Shown one piece after another: positions 7,814-17,675 of a DNA stretch of 64,000 bases (positions within the stretch are counted from its first letter, which is position 1; each line of letters begins with the position of its first letter). Below the pieces are notes generated by a model that ran no database searches, had not been told where the DNA came from, and saw nothing but the letters and a program-made list of their open reading frames with translations. Source of the stretch: Paracoccus sediminilitoris. GTDB lineage: Bacteria > Pseudomonadota > Alphaproteobacteria > Rhodobacterales > Rhodobacteraceae. A program made the translations under genes and the position numbers. The stretch lies in the NCBI RefSeq assembly GCF_003259195.1, contig NZ_QJPK01000001.1:124001-188000 (forward strand). Direction: 5' to 3'.

Positions 7814-8643
7814 CCGAAGCGCTCCTCGTATTCGGCCAGGATCTCGGTCAGCGCGGAAGCCGCAATCAGGCGCGGGTCGCGACCGCGCGCGACGACGCCG
7901 ATCGGGCCGCGCATCCGGTCCAGATCCTGAGGGGTGACACCTTCCAGCGCCAGCGATTGCAGCCGTACGTTCTGGGCCCTGCGCGACCCCAAGGCACCGA
8001 CATAGAAGGCTTGGGATGCCAAGGCCCGTTTCAGGGCCGGCATTTCGCGGTCATGGTCATGGAACAGCGTGACGACAGCGCTGTGGGCGTCCGGCGTCGC
8101 ATCGGCCCCGATGGAGGGAAAGCCCAAGGCCGCGACCAGCTGGGAAAGGGCCAGTGCCTCGTCGCCCTCGCCATGAATCTGGAAGGCGGGCGGGGGCGGC
8201 AGAGTCAGTTGAAAGCCCTGCCCCCGGCCTTGCGCCGCGCGCTGCGGTTTGCCGCTTTGCAGATCGACATCCCAATGCCCGGTGCGGCGGCGGATGCGGT
8301 CATCCCAGATCGAGGACAACCAATCGGCGCAGGGCGCGTGGATCAGCGCGATCCGGACCTGCCCCCCACAGGGCAACGGCAGGTCGATGGGCCCGCCTTC
8401 GCCATAGATCAGATGGGTCACCGGTTCGGTCCGGTCCAGATGCGCCGCGATATCGGCATCGATGCACCCCGCGCCCAAACGCCCTACGCGCGCCCCATCT
8501 GGCCACAGGGCCATCATTGCACCAGGACGGCGGGGAAACCCGCCCTTCGCCTCGATCAGCATGGCCAAGGACCCGCCGGGGCGTGCCAGAAGGGATTTCA
8601 CCGGACAGTCGGCAAGGGCAGAAATGGGCGAGGACATCGTCAT
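7810..8643 (-). CDS. xdhC: XdhC/CoxI family molybdoenzyme maturation protein
   Basis: XdhC-like protein of 277 residues that in known systems binds sulfurated molybdenum cofactor and inserts it into xanthine dehydrogenase or CO-dehydrogenase-type enzymes. The N-terminal XdhC/CoxI domain has LGAGCID, and the C-terminal Rossmann-like XdhC_C domain has AFYVGALGSRRAQ and VARGRDPRLIAASALTEIL. Start at 8643 (MTMSSPI); an ATG two codons later is equally possible. It is followed by the MobA-like gene in the same operon. The xdhA/xdhB genes it would serve are elsewhere. Confidence 0.85.
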   Translation of the reverse strand: MTMSSPISALADCPVKSLLARPGGSLAMLIEAKGGFPRRPGAMMALWPDGARVGRLGAGCIDADIAAHLDRTEPVTHLIYGEGGPIDLPLPCGGQVRIALIHAPCADWLSSIWDDRIRRRTGHWDVDLQSGKPQRAAQGRGQGFQLTLPPPPAFQIHGEGDEALALSQLVAALGFPSIGADATPDAHSAVVTLFHDHDREMPALKRALASQAFYVGALGSRRAQNVRLQSLALEGVTPQDLDRMRGPIGVVARGRDPRLIAASALTEILAEYEERFG

Positions 8644-8753
8644 GGTGGTCTTCCGGGTGCGGGGAACAGACAAGGCAACGCAGCCGGCCCGTATTCGGAT
8701 GCAAGAAAAACACCGCAGGACGCATTTTCAACCCGTCAGGGGCGCATCATGCG

Positions 8754-8784
8754 AAAAGGGCCGCGTTCCTTGCGGACGCGACCC
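8754..8784 (-). terminator. Rho-independent terminator of rpmG
   Basis: Read on the minus strand, a 9-bp stem (GGGTCGCGT / ACGCGGCCC with one G-U pair) is followed by TTTT. It starts 28 bases after the rpmG stop codon. Confidence 0.75.
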
Positions 8785-8811
8785 GTTTCTGAACAGTCCG
8801 AGAGGCAGATC

Positions 8812-8979
8812 TTACTTGATCTTGCCTTCCTTGTATTCGACGTGCTGACGAAGAACGGGGTCGTACTTACGCACGGTCATCTTTTCCGTCATCGTACGGG
8901 CGTTCTTCTTGGTCACGTAGAAGTGGCCGGTGCCGGCGGTCGAGTTCAGCCGGATCTTGATGGTGGTCGGCTTCGCCAT
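8812..8979 (-). CDS. rpmG: 50S ribosomal protein L33
   Basis: A 55-residue protein, [11 protein letters not shown] at the start and [10 protein letters not shown] at the end, matching the alphaproteobacterial ribosomal protein L33 over its full length (the [15 protein letters not shown] core is typical). It is part of the 50S exit-site region. The sequence lacks the CXXC zinc pairs, so this is the zinc-free form. The gene stands alone: about 140 bases of upstream DNA would hold its promoter, and a terminator lies just downstream. Confidence 0.97.
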   Translation of the reverse strand: MAKPTTIKIRLNSTAGTGHFYVTKKNARTMTEKMTVRKYDPVLRQHVEYKEGKIK

Positions 8980-9116
8980 GTGTATCGCTCCTGCTTCGGG
9001 GCAATCGCGCGCCGCAAACCCCGTGGAATTCCTTATCGAAGCTGCCTTTTATCCTCCACCCTGCCAGAGTCAACCGTCAAAGCGCGAAAAACGTCGATCC
9101 GGGCGTGCCGGGGCCT

Positions 9117-10067
9117 TCAGCCTGCCGCACGCGGGCGTTCGGCCCGTTCCACGGGTCTTGGCAGTTCGATCACATGGCCCGTCACCTGGTTCCGCCCCGT
9201 CCGCTTGCCCTGGTACAGCATCGCATCGGCGGTCGAGATCCACAGCTCCATCGACAGATCCGCAGCACTGCGACCTGTCGCGACGCCGACGCTGATCGTG
9301 ACGACCGGGCTGACACCCGAACCCTTGTGGGGAATGCCCAGGGCCTCGATCCGGTGGCGGATCGTCTCGGCCACCTCCAGCGCGCCGTCATGGTCGGTGC
9401 GCGGCAGGATGCAGGCGAATTCCTCGCCGCCATAGCGCAGGCAGACGTCGTCGCTGCGGCGCATCGCGTCGCGCAAGGCATGGGCCACGCGGCGCAGGCA
9501 GTCATCACCCTCAAGGTGCCCGTAAAGGTCGTTGAACTGCTTGAAGAAATCGATGTCCATCATGATGAAGGACAGCCATTCCCCCTTGGCGGACAGGTGG
9601 TGCAGCTGCGATTGCAGCAGCTCCTCCAGCAGGCGACGGTTGCCAAGACCGGTCAGCGCATCGGTGGTGGCCAGTGCCGACAGCTGGTCGCGCATCCGCT
9701 TCAATTCGACATGGTTGCCGACCCGACTGCGCAGCTTGATCGCCTGGATGGGCTTGGTGACGTAATCGACGGCCCCCGCCTCGAAGCCGCGCTCCTCATC
9801 CTCGGGGTCGTTCAGGCCGGTGGTGAAGATGACGGGAATGTCGCACAGCACCGGGTCGCGCTTCAGGCGGCGGCAGACTTCATAACCGTCCATGCCGGGC
9901 ATGACGATATCCAGAAGGATCAGGTCGGGGCGGGCATCCATCGCGACCCCCGGCACGGCCGCGCCCGACCTGGCAAAGCAGATCTCATAGTCATCCTCCA
10001 GCACTGCGGCCATCATCTCAATATTGGCGATCTCGTCGTCGACGATCATGATGACGGGTCGGGTCAT
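9117..10067 (-). CDS. Response regulator with GGDEF diguanylate cyclase domain
   Basis: A 316-residue two-domain output protein. The N-terminal receiver domain (about 1-125) carries the acidic pocket (VDDE), the phosphoacceptor aspartate in [13 protein letters not shown] and the lysine in VTKPI. The GGDEF domain (about 150-305) has the active-site form RYGGEEF and an upstream RSDD that fits the RxxD inhibitory site, so it should make cyclic di-GMP and be feedback-inhibited. The start at 10067 overlaps the end of the hybrid kinase gene by 4 bases. This coupling implies phosphotransfer from that kinase's Hpt domain. Confidence 0.93.
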   Translation of the reverse strand: MTRPVIMIVDDEIANIEMMAAVLEDDYEICFARSGAAVPGVAMDARPDLILLDIVMPGMDGYEVCRRLKRDPVLCDIPVIFTTGLNDPEDEERGFEAGAVDYVTKPIQAIKLRSRVGNHVELKRMRDQLSALATTDALTGLGNRRLLEELLQSQLHHLSAKGEWLSFIMMDIDFFKQFNDLYGHLEGDDCLRRVAHALRDAMRRSDDVCLRYGGEEFACILPRTDHDGALEVAETIRHRIEALGIPHKGSGVSPVVTISVGVATGRSAADLSMELWISTADAMLYQGKRTGRNQVTGHVIELPRPVERAERPRAAG

Positions 10068-12853
10068 GTCGGCGCCCCCTGATGGCCCTGTTCCAGGTCC
10101 GACTGCATCTGGTCCAGCAGCTGCGCGGCCCGGGTATAGTCCAGCTGCGTCAGCGCGATCATCAGCGGATGTGCGGCCCGCGCGCCGGGCGACAGACCAA
10201 GCGCATCCGCCAGCCCGTGAAAGCCCGTACGTGCCGACAGGCTGCATCGCCGGACCTGATCGCGCAATGTCGCAATCGCGGGACCTGCCGACGCTTCCAA
10301 GACGGGCGGCAGGTCCGTCGCGGGGATTGGCGGATCGCAGCGAAGGGTGCGCGCGGCGGAAATGGCGGGGGCCAGCGCCCGCGTCAGATCCTTGATCAGG
10401 TCGGCAGCATCATCGCCCTGGTTCAGCGCCGTTTCGATGCGTCCCGCCAGTTCGGGAATATCCGCCAACCCCAGGGACCCCGTGACGCTTTTCAGCGTAT
10501 GGGCAACCAGGCTGGCTTCCTCGGCGCGGCCCTGGGCGATCAGCTGATCCATCCGGGGACCGATGCCGTCGTAATTCCGCCCGAATTCGGAGATCAGGCG
10601 GTGCAGCAGCTCGGTCTTGCCGTTCATCCCCCGCAGGGCAGAGGCCAGGTCGAAAGGTGGCAGCCGCTCGGGCAGCGTTGCGATGGCGGGACCGGGTCGC
10701 GCGTCGCGGGGCAGCCATTTCGACAGGGTCTCGATCAGCAAGGCCGGGTCGATCGGCTTGGACATGTGGTCGTTCATGCCCGCCCCCAGGCAGCGCTGGC
10801 GTTCCTCGGCATAGGCATGGGCGGTCAGGGCGATGATCGGCAGATCTGCGGCGGCGATCCGCTGGCGAATGCGGCGGGTCGCCTCGACCCCGTCCATGCG
10901 GGGCATCTGCACATCCATCAGCACCGCAGCATAGCCATTGTCCTGGTCCAGCACCATCTGGCAGGCGGCGATCCCGTCGCCTGCGACATCCACCTGCAGG
11001 CCCGCATCCGACAACAGCGCGGTGGCGATTTCCTGGTTGATGGCATTGTCCTCGACCAACAGGACCCGATGTCCGCGCAGCGCCCCCGACAGGTCCGGCT
11101 GTGCCGATTGCACCATTCGGGCCGACGTGTCTCCCGGCGTGCCGGGGAACAGCTGGTTCAGCATGTCCAGCAGGTGATGGGGATCCAGCGGCTTGCGCAG
11201 CACGCCGCTGATCGCGCGGCGATCCTCATCGCGAATGAATTCGTCGATGGAATAGGCGGTGACCATCAGCGTGGCGGGCATGGGGACCAGCCGCGGGTTG
11301 TCGCGCATGGCGCGCACCGTCTGCAGCCCGTCCATGCCGGGCATCTTCCAATCCAGCATCACCAGGTCATAGGGCCTTCCGGCGGCGGCTTCGCGTTCCA
11401 TCGCGGCCAGCGCCTCGGACCCCGAGGAGACGAGGTCGCCCGACAGCTTCCACCGGCTCAGCAATTCCTGGATGATGTCGCGGGATGCGGGGTTGTCATC
11501 GGCCACCAGGATGCGCAGCGCGCGCAGGGCGGGATGGGGGTCGGCGGCAAGGGCGCCGCCTTGCGCGACAAGCAGCCAGACACGGAAGGTAAAGGCGCTG
11601 CCGATGCCCGGCATGCTGTCGACGGTGATCGCCCCACCCATCTGTTCGACGATCTGGCGGCAGATGGCCAGCCCCAGCCCCGTGCCGCCGAAGCGGCGCG
11701 TCGTCGAACTGTCGGCCTGGGTGAAGGGCGCGAACAGCTTTGCCCGCTGTTCGGCGGTCATGCCGATGCCGCTGTCGCTGACCGCGCATTCGATGCAGAT
11801 GCGCGCGCCCTCGCGTTCCGCCACCCCGACGGAAATGGCCACGCGGCCTTCCTCGGTGAACTTGATGGCGTTGTTCAGCAGGTTCAGGATCACCTGGTTC
11901 AGGCGCATTTCGTCGCCCACCACCAGCACGGGCACATCGTCCGAGATCCGCATGCGGATGGTCAGGCCGCGGGCATGCGCGCTTTCGGCAACCATCTGCA
12001 CCTGCCCCGACACGGCCGCGCGCAGGTCGAAATCGCGGGCCTCAAGCTCCAGCTTGCCCGCCTCGTTCTTCGAGAAATCCAGGATGTCGTTGATCTGGCG
12101 CAGCAGCGACACGCCCGCGCCGTTCAGCTTGGTCACATGATCGCGCTGGCGCGGCTGCAGGTCGCTGCGCTGCAACAGATGGCTGAAGCCCAGGATGGCG
12201 TTGATCGGGGTGCGGATCTCGTGGCTGACATTGGCGAGGAACATGCTTTTGGCGCGGCTGGATTCCTCGGCGGCGCGGTTGCGTTCCTCCAGCGCGGCGC
12301 TGCGGGCGACCAGCTCGTCGCTCATGACGCGGATGCGGGCAAAGGCGCTCAGGACCTTGTGGATCACCCAGATCAGGACCGACATCTGAAACAGAACGAT
12401 CGCGGCATGCAGCATCACCCGCGCAAAATCCCCCTGTTCGGGAAAGACCGAAACAGGCAGCAGATACAGCAGGACCAGGTGATGAACGGCGATGCCCGCC
12501 GCTGACAGGATCAGCGTGCCCCGGTCGAACCAGGCGATGTTCAGCGCCATGACCGCAAAGAAATACATGTGCATGTCCATCTGCCAGGGATGGCCCTCGA
12601 ACAGGATCAGCAGCAGCGCGGGTTCGCCGATCAGCGCGATCCCGGCCAGGTTGCGGGTCAGCCGGACGGTCCCGAAGCGCTGCCATGTCAGGTGATAGAC
12701 CCCCGCCAGCGCCGCCCCCCACAGCATGGCCATCGGCGCCGACAGGACCTGGTTCCACGCCGCCGCCGCCGCCAGAACCGGCACATGCGCCCAGAGCAGC
12801 CAGACCAGCAGCCCGCCGAACCGTTCGCGAAGGACCTGGATTTCATCGGTCAT
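10064..12853 (-). CDS. Membrane-bound hybrid histidine kinase (6TM-HisKA-HATPase-REC-REC-Hpt)
   Basis: A 929-residue phosphorelay kinase. Six hydrophobic segments fill residues about 12-170 and include [17 protein letters not shown] and LHA, a histidine-rich membrane sensor also seen in some alphaproteobacterial chemoreceptors. HisKA follows with phospho-histidine H210 ([12 protein letters not shown]), then HATPase_c (N box [25 protein letters not shown]). Two receiver domains have aspartates D500 and D646, and an Hpt domain has H784 (VAHTLKS). About 80 C-terminal residues are unassigned. Its start overlaps the preceding small membrane protein gene, and its end overlaps the diguanylate cyclase gene. 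The relay is therefore probably H210-D-H784-cyclase receiver, with c-di-GMP as output. Confidence 0.93.
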   Translation of the reverse strand: MTDEIQVLRERFGGLLVWLLWAHVPVLAAAAAWNQVLSAPMAMLWGAALAGVYHLTWQRFGTVRLTRNLAGIALIGEPALLLILFEGHPWQMDMHMYFFAVMALNIAWFDRGTLILSAAGIAVHHLVLLYLLPVSVFPEQGDFARVMLHAAIVLFQMSVLIWVIHKVLSAFARIRVMSDELVARSAALEERNRAAEESSRAKSMFLANVSHEIRTPINAILGFSHLLQRSDLQPRQRDHVTKLNGAGVSLLRQINDILDFSKNEAGKLELEARDFDLRAAVSGQVQMVAESAHARGLTIRMRISDDVPVLVVGDEMRLNQVILNLLNNAIKFTEEGRVAISVGVAEREGARICIECAVSDSGIGMTAEQRAKLFAPFTQADSSTTRRFGGTGLGLAICRQIVEQMGGAITVDSMPGIGSAFTFRVWLLVAQGGALAADPHPALRALRILVADDNPASRDIIQELLSRWKLSGDLVSSGSEALAAMEREAAAGRPYDLVMLDWKMPGMDGLQTVRAMRDNPRLVPMPATLMVTAYSIDEFIRDEDRRAISGVLRKPLDPHHLLDMLNQLFPGTPGDTSARMVQSAQPDLSGALRGHRVLLVEDNAINQEIATALLSDAGLQVDVAGDGIAACQMVLDQDNGYAAVLMDVQMPRMDGVEATRRIRQRIAAADLPIIALTAHAYAEERQRCLGAGMNDHMSKPIDPALLIETLSKWLPRDARPGPAIATLPERLPPFDLASALRGMNGKTELLHRLISEFGRNYDGIGPRMDQLIAQGRAEEASLVAHTLKSVTGSLGLADIPELAGRIETALNQGDDAADLIKDLTRALAPAISAARTLRCDPPIPATDLPPVLEASAGPAIATLRDQVRRCSLSARTGFHGLADALGLSPGARAAHPLMIALTQLDYTRAAQLLDQMQSDLEQGHQGAPT

Positions 12854-13221
12854 GGCCGCGCCTCCGTCTTGTCGGTGAAGCAACCCAACATGCGTGACGA
12901 CGGCAGCACCGCCCAAGCCCCCTGCGCCAGCATCGCCTGGCGAAAGCCGGGGTCTTCGGATGCGGCGATGGCGATGCCGCGCATGCCGCCCAGGCCCACC
13001 ACGCCACCCCCGGCGCGATAGACCAGGTCGGTCAGCCGTCCGCCCCCGGCCCCCGGTGCCAGGACCAGGTACTGTCCCTGGACGGGCGATGCGGTCAGGG
13101 TGGCGGCGGCCAGCGCCGCGACGCCGGCCAGCAACAGGATCATTGCGGGGGCCATGTCCCGCCAGGTTGCGGGGGCTTCGCCGCTGCGGGCCATGGGGTG
13201 CCCATTTTGTGAATCCGACAT
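12850..13221 (-). CDS. Small single-pass membrane protein upstream of the hybrid kinase
   Basis: A 123-residue protein of unknown function. A hydrophilic N-terminus is followed by one strong transmembrane helix (about residues 26-48, [20 protein letters not shown]) and a roughly 70-residue, probably periplasmic, glycine-rich domain. The start at 13221 has an AGGGA site. Its stop overlaps the kinase ATG (ATGA), and the three genes form one tight operon. This suggests a sensory accessory for the kinase, but no domain is recognised. Confidence 0.7.
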   Translation of the reverse strand: MSDSQNGHPMARSGEAPATWRDMAPAMILLLAGVAALAAATLTASPVQGQYLVLAPGAGGGRLTDLVYRAGGGVVGLGGMRGIAIAASEDPGFRQAMLAQGAWAVLPSSRMLGCFTDKTEARP

Positions 13222-13381
13222 GTCACATCCCTGATGCTGCAATAAGTGCAGTCTTAGCGCGCGGGACTGTCGGATGTCTTAACGCGGCCCCCTGCGGAAG
13301 CCATGGAACGCTGACGTTTCAATTCAAATGCCGTGCATCGCGCCTTGGGGTCGCCCGGACACGCGGCCGGATGCGCCGCCC

Positions 13382-14230
13382 TCAGGCGAACGGGTTGATC
13401 CGCGACGTCCGCGCACGGCCCAGGATCAGCTGGGCGGCAAGCGGTGCGTCGCGGCTGCCGCTTCGGGCATGGCGGCGCAAGTTCACATCCGCCAGCGCCA
13501 TCAGGATACGCGCATCGCTGGCCGCGATCAGCCGGTCGGCGGACAGGCGCGCCAGCTGGCGGGCCGTGCGGCCCCAGCTGCAGACCAGCACCGTCCGCGC
13601 CGTCATCACCGCCAGTTGCAGCGTCACCCCGGATGCCAACGGCGAGGGCGCATCGAAGATCACGACGCTGTCGCTGTAGCTGCCGTGATCCAGCAGCGTG
13701 CGGATGCGCTCGGCCAGGGGTGCCGCCGCCGGGTCGGGCCGGTCCTCCAGCCGGACCAGACGCAGCATGGTGCCGCCATCCCGCAGCATGCCCCATTCCT
13801 GGCCGACATCCGGTGCCGCCGTAGCGGGGTGGCAATCCACCACCAGCACGCGCCGGCCCAGCCCGTTCAGCCCCAAGGCCAGCGCCGCCGAGGTCATGGT
13901 CGCGTCCCCTTCCCGACCGCCGGGGCAGACCAGCATGCTGAGCGGCACCGCCGCGCGCGATTGCGACTGGATCATCACCAGCATCGCACGCAGGGCATTG
14001 GAAAAGGGATGTCCGGGATCGGAGCGCACCAGACGGGTCAAGTTGCGGGCCTCGCGCCGCCACAGCCGGGGCAGCAGGCCCACGGGCACCGTATCGGGTG
14101 ACAGGCGCAGCTGTTCGGTGCTGCGGATGCTGCGGTCCAGCATTTCCGACAGGCCCACTGCCAGCAGCGCCGCCATGCCCGCCAGCACGACCGCCATGGC
14201 CGGGCGGCCGGCACGGTCCTCATCTAGGCA
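13382..14230 (-). pseudogene. 5'-truncated polysaccharide chain-length/BY-kinase remnant
   Basis: The C-terminal part of a Wzz/BY-kinase-type exopolysaccharide protein. Starting near 14197 there is one transmembrane helix (MAVVLAGMAALLAVGLSEML), then the typical linker DRSIRSTEQL and a kinase-like Rossmann domain. The periplasmic Wzz part that should precede the helix is absent; upstream sequence changes abruptly at about 14225. The Walker A region reads PGGREGDATMT, without the GK(S/T) lysine, and the A' motif is VLVVDCHPA instead of a D-D/A-D type. No C-terminal tyrosine cluster is seen. It is probably inactive, although the 271-codon frame from 14197 is still open. Confidence 0.7.
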
Positions 14231-14401
14231 TTTCGGCTTTGCCGGGCCGACTGTACGCAGGCGGGCCTGATGCGGGCCTTCGACCGGATCAAGGCGATCA
14301 GCCCGGCCGACTGGCCCGATCTGGATTACGCCACCCACGCTTTGACCGGAACCGACCAGGTCCGCATCCTTGATATCTGCGACCCGGCCGACGCGGCCTA
14401 G
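14228..14401 (+). pseudogene. Orphan C-terminal gene fragment of unknown family
   Basis: An open frame of 57 codons ends at a TAG (14399-14401) and has no start region: an in-frame stop lies directly before it at 14225-14227. The translation (DCTQAGLMRAFDRIKAIS, then DWPDLDYATH, then VRILDICDPADAA) has the composition of a real protein C-terminus with normal codon use. I do not recognise the family. It abuts the truncated kinase gene head to head, so both look like the flanks of one deletion or inversion. Confidence 0.45.
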
Positions 14402-14482
14402 GCTGCCATCCATTTGTCTGCTGGAACAGCGGCCCCTCTCCCTCTAGATCTGGTCGCGCGGAACAGATCGGAAGGAAAGACC

Positions 14483-15571
14483 ATGGCGCTGCAGTTCATC
14501 CTGAAAATTCTGGCGATCCTCTCCGTCTGGGGCATGGCCGCCTTGGTTGCCGTGGTCACGATCCTGCCGTTTTCGGACAGCAACATCTGGTGGATCAGGG
14601 CGATGGATTTCCCGCGCCTGCAGATCGCGATCCTGGCAGGGGTGGTCATGTTGGCGGGGCTGTTTCTGTCGGGTCCCACGCGGGTCTTCATCCCCGTCCT
14701 GATGCTGGCGGCGCTGTGCTATCAGCTGGCGCGGATCTATCCCTACACGATCCTGGCCACGCCGGAACTGCAGCTGGCACCCGAAGGGACCGACCAGGTG
14801 CGGGTCCTGTCGGCGAACGTGCTGATGGAAAACGACCGGCATGACCTGGTGCTGGACCGGATCCGCCAGTTCGACCCCGACATTCTGCTGCTGATGGAAA
14901 CCGACCATACCTGGCTGGACGCGATGGAGCCCGCGCTGGCCGGATATGACACCGTGATCCGCCATCCGCAGGACAATTACTATGGCATGATCTTTGCCAC
15001 GCGCCTGCCCGCATCGGATGCGCGCATCATCTATCTGACCGAGGACGACACCCCCTCGCTGATCGCCCAGCTGACCTCGGCCGAAGGACGGGCGTTCCGC
15101 TTTGTCGGGCTTCACCCCCGCCCCCCCGTGCCGGGCGAGGATACCGAAAAGCGCGACCGCCAGATCTATTACGCAGCCAAATTCGCGGCCTCCACGGACA
15201 TGCCCCTGGTGGTGACGGGCGATTTCAACGATGTCGCCTGGTCCGATACATCGCGCAGCTTCAAGCATGTCGGGCAGTATCTGGACCCGCGGATCGGGCG
15301 CGGGATGTATTCCAGCTTCGACGCCACGCGCTGGTGGCTGCGCTTTCCCATCGACCAGCTCTACGTGACCGATAACGTCGCCGTCACGTCGCTGCAGCGC
15401 TTGGACCCGATCGGATCGGATCACTTCCCGATGGCCGCCACGCTGAACATGGACGCCGCGGTCGCCAAACGGCTGAACAGCACCCCCAAACCCATCGCCG
15501 AGGATGAGAAGGAACTTGTCAACGATGCCGTCGCCAAGATGCGCGACACCCTGGGCCACGAGAAGTTCTGA
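14483..15571 (+). CDS. Membrane-anchored endonuclease/exonuclease/phosphatase family protein
   Basis: A 362-residue protein with three N-terminal hydrophobic helices (about 5-28, 47-65, 70-90) followed by an EEP-fold domain (about 105-335). Fold motifs are visible: VLSANVLMEN, the metal glutamate in LLLMETDHTW, VVTGDFNDVAW and the terminal GSDHFPM. EEP proteins cut phosphodiester or phosphomonoester bonds in nucleic acids, lipids or inositol phosphates. Here the membrane anchor and polysaccharide neighbourhood make a nuclease unlikely, but the substrate is unknown. The start has a GGAAGGAAAG site. A clear terminator follows about 100 bases downstream. Confidence 0.85.
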   Translation: MALQFILKILAILSVWGMAALVAVVTILPFSDSNIWWIRAMDFPRLQIAILAGVVMLAGLFLSGPTRVFIPVLMLAALCYQLARIYPYTILATPELQLAPEGTDQVRVLSANVLMENDRHDLVLDRIRQFDPDILLLMETDHTWLDAMEPALAGYDTVIRHPQDNYYGMIFATRLPASDARIIYLTEDDTPSLIAQLTSAEGRAFRFVGLHPRPPVPGEDTEKRDRQIYYAAKFAASTDMPLVVTGDFNDVAWSDTSRSFKHVGQYLDPRIGRGMYSSFDATRWWLRFPIDQLYVTDNVAVTSLQRLDPIGSDHFPMAATLNMDAAVAKRLNSTPKPIAEDEKELVNDAVAKMRDTLGHEKF

Positions 15572-15669
15572 AACATCCAAGACTGTTCGTGGCAGCGCTG
15601 GCATGCAGGCGACGATCCGAACGACCCATTCGATTCAAATCGCGGATGACGTCTTGGCGACCGATGATC

Positions 15670-15698
15670 CCGCGCCGATGCTTCGGCGCGGAATTTTT
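15670..15698 (+). terminator. Rho-independent terminator after the EEP gene
   Basis: Stem CCGCGCCG / CGGCGCGG with loop ATGCTT (15670-15691), followed by AATTTTT. It lies about 100 bases after the EEP stop and just before the convergent pyruvyl transferase gene ends. Confidence 0.8.
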
Positions 15699-15712
15699 CT
15701 TGGCTGGCCGAC

Positions 15713-16795
15713 TTAGGGTCGAGGCAACCTGTGCGGAAGCCCCGCCGCTGTCAGGTAGTCATAGAGCTTGCGGTAATTCCCGGGGTATTTCTTGAAAAAT
15801 TCGGTATAATCGGCCATCTCCTCCAACTGAGACAGTCGGGTATCTTCCTTGATCTTTCCGGCGCGGATATTGGGCAGCGCAAGGTGATTGCACAGCTCTT
15901 CGGTCCTGCGGTCATGAACGACCCACAGAGTCTTCACACCCGCCTGCAATGCCACCATGTTCCCATGAAATCTTGTCCCGAAGCAGAACCTGTGCATGGC
16001 CATGCGCTCGAACCACTTCTGCAGATCATAGATTTGCGAAAATCGGGTATCTATCCAGTTGAGGAACTGAGCTTCATCCAGAGAGGTTTTCCGAAGGTAG
16101 TTCTTGAATTTCTTGCTGTCCCTGAGGGCCTCGCGATCCCCCTCCGAGGCGAGAAGCTCATTATATTCCTCTTGACCATAGACGTAGGCATCATTCTTGA
16201 TGGCCAAGTCTATGATTTGATATTCGGCCCCCGGGGCCGTATAGTTGAAAGCCAGACTGGCATTTTCATCGTATTGATTGAAATGATCCGCATCCAGTTG
16301 GGGCTTCATCGACCAGAAGCAGGATTGGCATCCCATCACCGTGGTATTCTTAATCCCCGCCTTTTCCAGAATGCTTTGGGTATTGTCACCCCTGACCGCT
16401 ATTTCCTTGGATCGCTCGGACAGAACGGCAAGCATCCTTTTCGTGGCGTTGGGCAATTCCGTCGCTTCAGCATTGAAATGCTGCTGGGCGCCCAATCCCA
16501 AGGTGACAATCGGCAAATTGGTCCTGGAAAAGTTCCTCTCAAGAATTTCATGCGATTTCACGATCGGAAGATCGTCAGTAGCACCGGGCCGGATTCCGTT
16601 CGCGGCTACGAAAAGAATATGTCCGTATTCGCTGTTGGCCTTTTCAACCTCTTCCTCTGTCCATTCCCGGAACGGAAAGTTGTCGTAATCCATCAACAAT
16701 CTTCGTGCCGTTTCGGCGTGCATCATGTTGCCGGTATTTGCATGAGGAACACGCTCGGATTTCGCGGATGTTCCAATGACCAGTGTTTTCTTCAT
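15713..16795 (-). CDS. Polysaccharide pyruvyl transferase family protein
   Basis: A 360-residue protein with the features of PS_pyruv_trans enzymes, which add ketal pyruvate from PEP to sugar hydroxyls in surface polysaccharides. The diagnostic C-terminal block is RFHGNMVALQAGVKTLWV, preceded by the TLGLGAQQH and AVRGDNTQSILEKAG motifs of the GT-B-like fold. Base composition is visibly less GC-rich than the flanking genes (many A/T-ending codons), pointing to horizontal acquisition. It is separated by 133 bases from the sulfotransferase operon upstream. The acceptor glycan is unknown. Confidence 0.8.
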   Translation of the reverse strand: MKKTLVIGTSAKSERVPHANTGNMMHAETARRLLMDYDNFPFREWTEEEVEKANSEYGHILFVAANGIRPGATDDLPIVKSHEILERNFSRTNLPIVTLGLGAQQHFNAEATELPNATKRMLAVLSERSKEIAVRGDNTQSILEKAGIKNTTVMGCQSCFWSMKPQLDADHFNQYDENASLAFNYTAPGAEYQIIDLAIKNDAYVYGQEEYNELLASEGDREALRDSKKFKNYLRKTSLDEAQFLNWIDTRFSQIYDLQKWFERMAMHRFCFGTRFHGNMVALQAGVKTLWVVHDRRTEELCNHLALPNIRAGKIKEDTRLSQLEEMADYTEFFKKYPGNYRKLYDYLTAAGLPHRLPRP

Positions 16796-16928
16796 TTTCT
16801 TCTCACATCAAGATAGCGCGACATTGCCGGATCATGTGACCGCCACACTAGCCGTCTTCGCAGTTCGTGTCAGGCTTGGTCGGATTCAGGCGGCTGCGAC
16901 GGCCAAGCCGATCAGCGGCATGTCATTG

Positions 16929-17675
16929 TCAGGAGTGTTTCAACTTGCTGCCGAGAATCTGCGCGATCACGTCCTCATCCACCTTCTCGCCCAGAAAATC
17001 GAATATCTCCTGCACATAGGATGGACCTTCGGCGTACCGCTCGTACTTGACCGTAAAACTGATGTCAGGATTATCCGCAGAAAAGTCGGCATACATTCTT
17101 TCGGCATTAGAGATCATGGTCATGACATCTTCATGCTTGCGATTTTTCCACCAAGCGGATTTCGCCACATCGTCCGCCATGCGGGTCTGGAACAGGAATT
17201 TTGAGTTCGGGAAAGTGTTCTTGATATAATCCAGGAAATTCGGAAAGAAGGCGCGGTCCTCATGCCATCTGATTTCCTTGAAACCAGACACCCTGACCGT
17301 TTCATCCGGCCTTAAAATCTGCGAAACGAAGCTGTCGGCAAGGGATTTGGAAAGTGCCTCGGGGTCGATGAGTTCCGCGCCGTACCAAGGATCGCTGCTG
17401 GTCCCGATAATATTTCGGAGAAAGGTTTTCTGCTCCGACTTGGCCTTGTGCAGATCCTCTCTGCGCCAAATAAAGTTGTCCCATTTCGATGTCACCACCG
17501 CCGCCCGGGCAAGGTGATAGAGGGCATTCCCGTTTTCGCCCCTGATCTGATATCCGGGGATCGCGTTCAGCAATTTTTGTGTCAGCGTGGAACCCGAGCG
17601 CCCATATGTGACCACAAAGACATAGCCGTCCTTGGGGGCGGAAAGCGCAGGATAGGGTTGTGAGTGCATTTTCAT
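16929..17675 (-). CDS. Sulfotransferase family protein
   Basis: A PAPS-dependent sulfotransferase-like protein of 248 residues. The 5'-phosphosulfate loop is clear at about residues 20-30 (VVTYGRSGSTLTQKLL), and the middle contains KFLFQTRMADDVAKS as in bacterial glycan sulfotransferases. It probably sulfates a surface glycan. The gene starts at 17675 in ATGA overlap with the stop of the glycosyltransferase fusion. A second in-frame ATG at 17669 has AGGA at ideal distance and may be the true start. Its GC content is lower than that of the surrounding chromosome. Confidence 0.83.
   Translation of the reverse strand: MKMHSQPYPALSAPKDGYVFVVTYGRSGSTLTQKLLNAIPGYQIRGENGNALYHLARAAVVTSKWDNFIWRREDLHKAKSEQKTFLRNIIGTSSDPWYGAELIDPEALSKSLADSFVSQILRPDETVRVSGFKEIRWHEDRAFFPNFLDYIKNTFPNSKFLFQTRMADDVAKSAWWKNRKHEDVMTMISNAERMYADFSADNPDISFTVKYERYAEGPSYVQEIFDFLGEKVDEDVIAQILGSKLKHS

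Noticed and set aside
9117..10247. Longer start for the GGDEF response regulator
   Set aside because: The extra N-terminal residues are read from inside the kinase gene in another phase; the receiver domain begins exactly at the overlapping ATG at 10067.
10082..12505. 807-codon plus-strand open frame opposite the hybrid kinase
   Set aside because: The minus strand encodes a complete multi-domain kinase with all catalytic motifs; the plus-strand translation has none and a biased composition.
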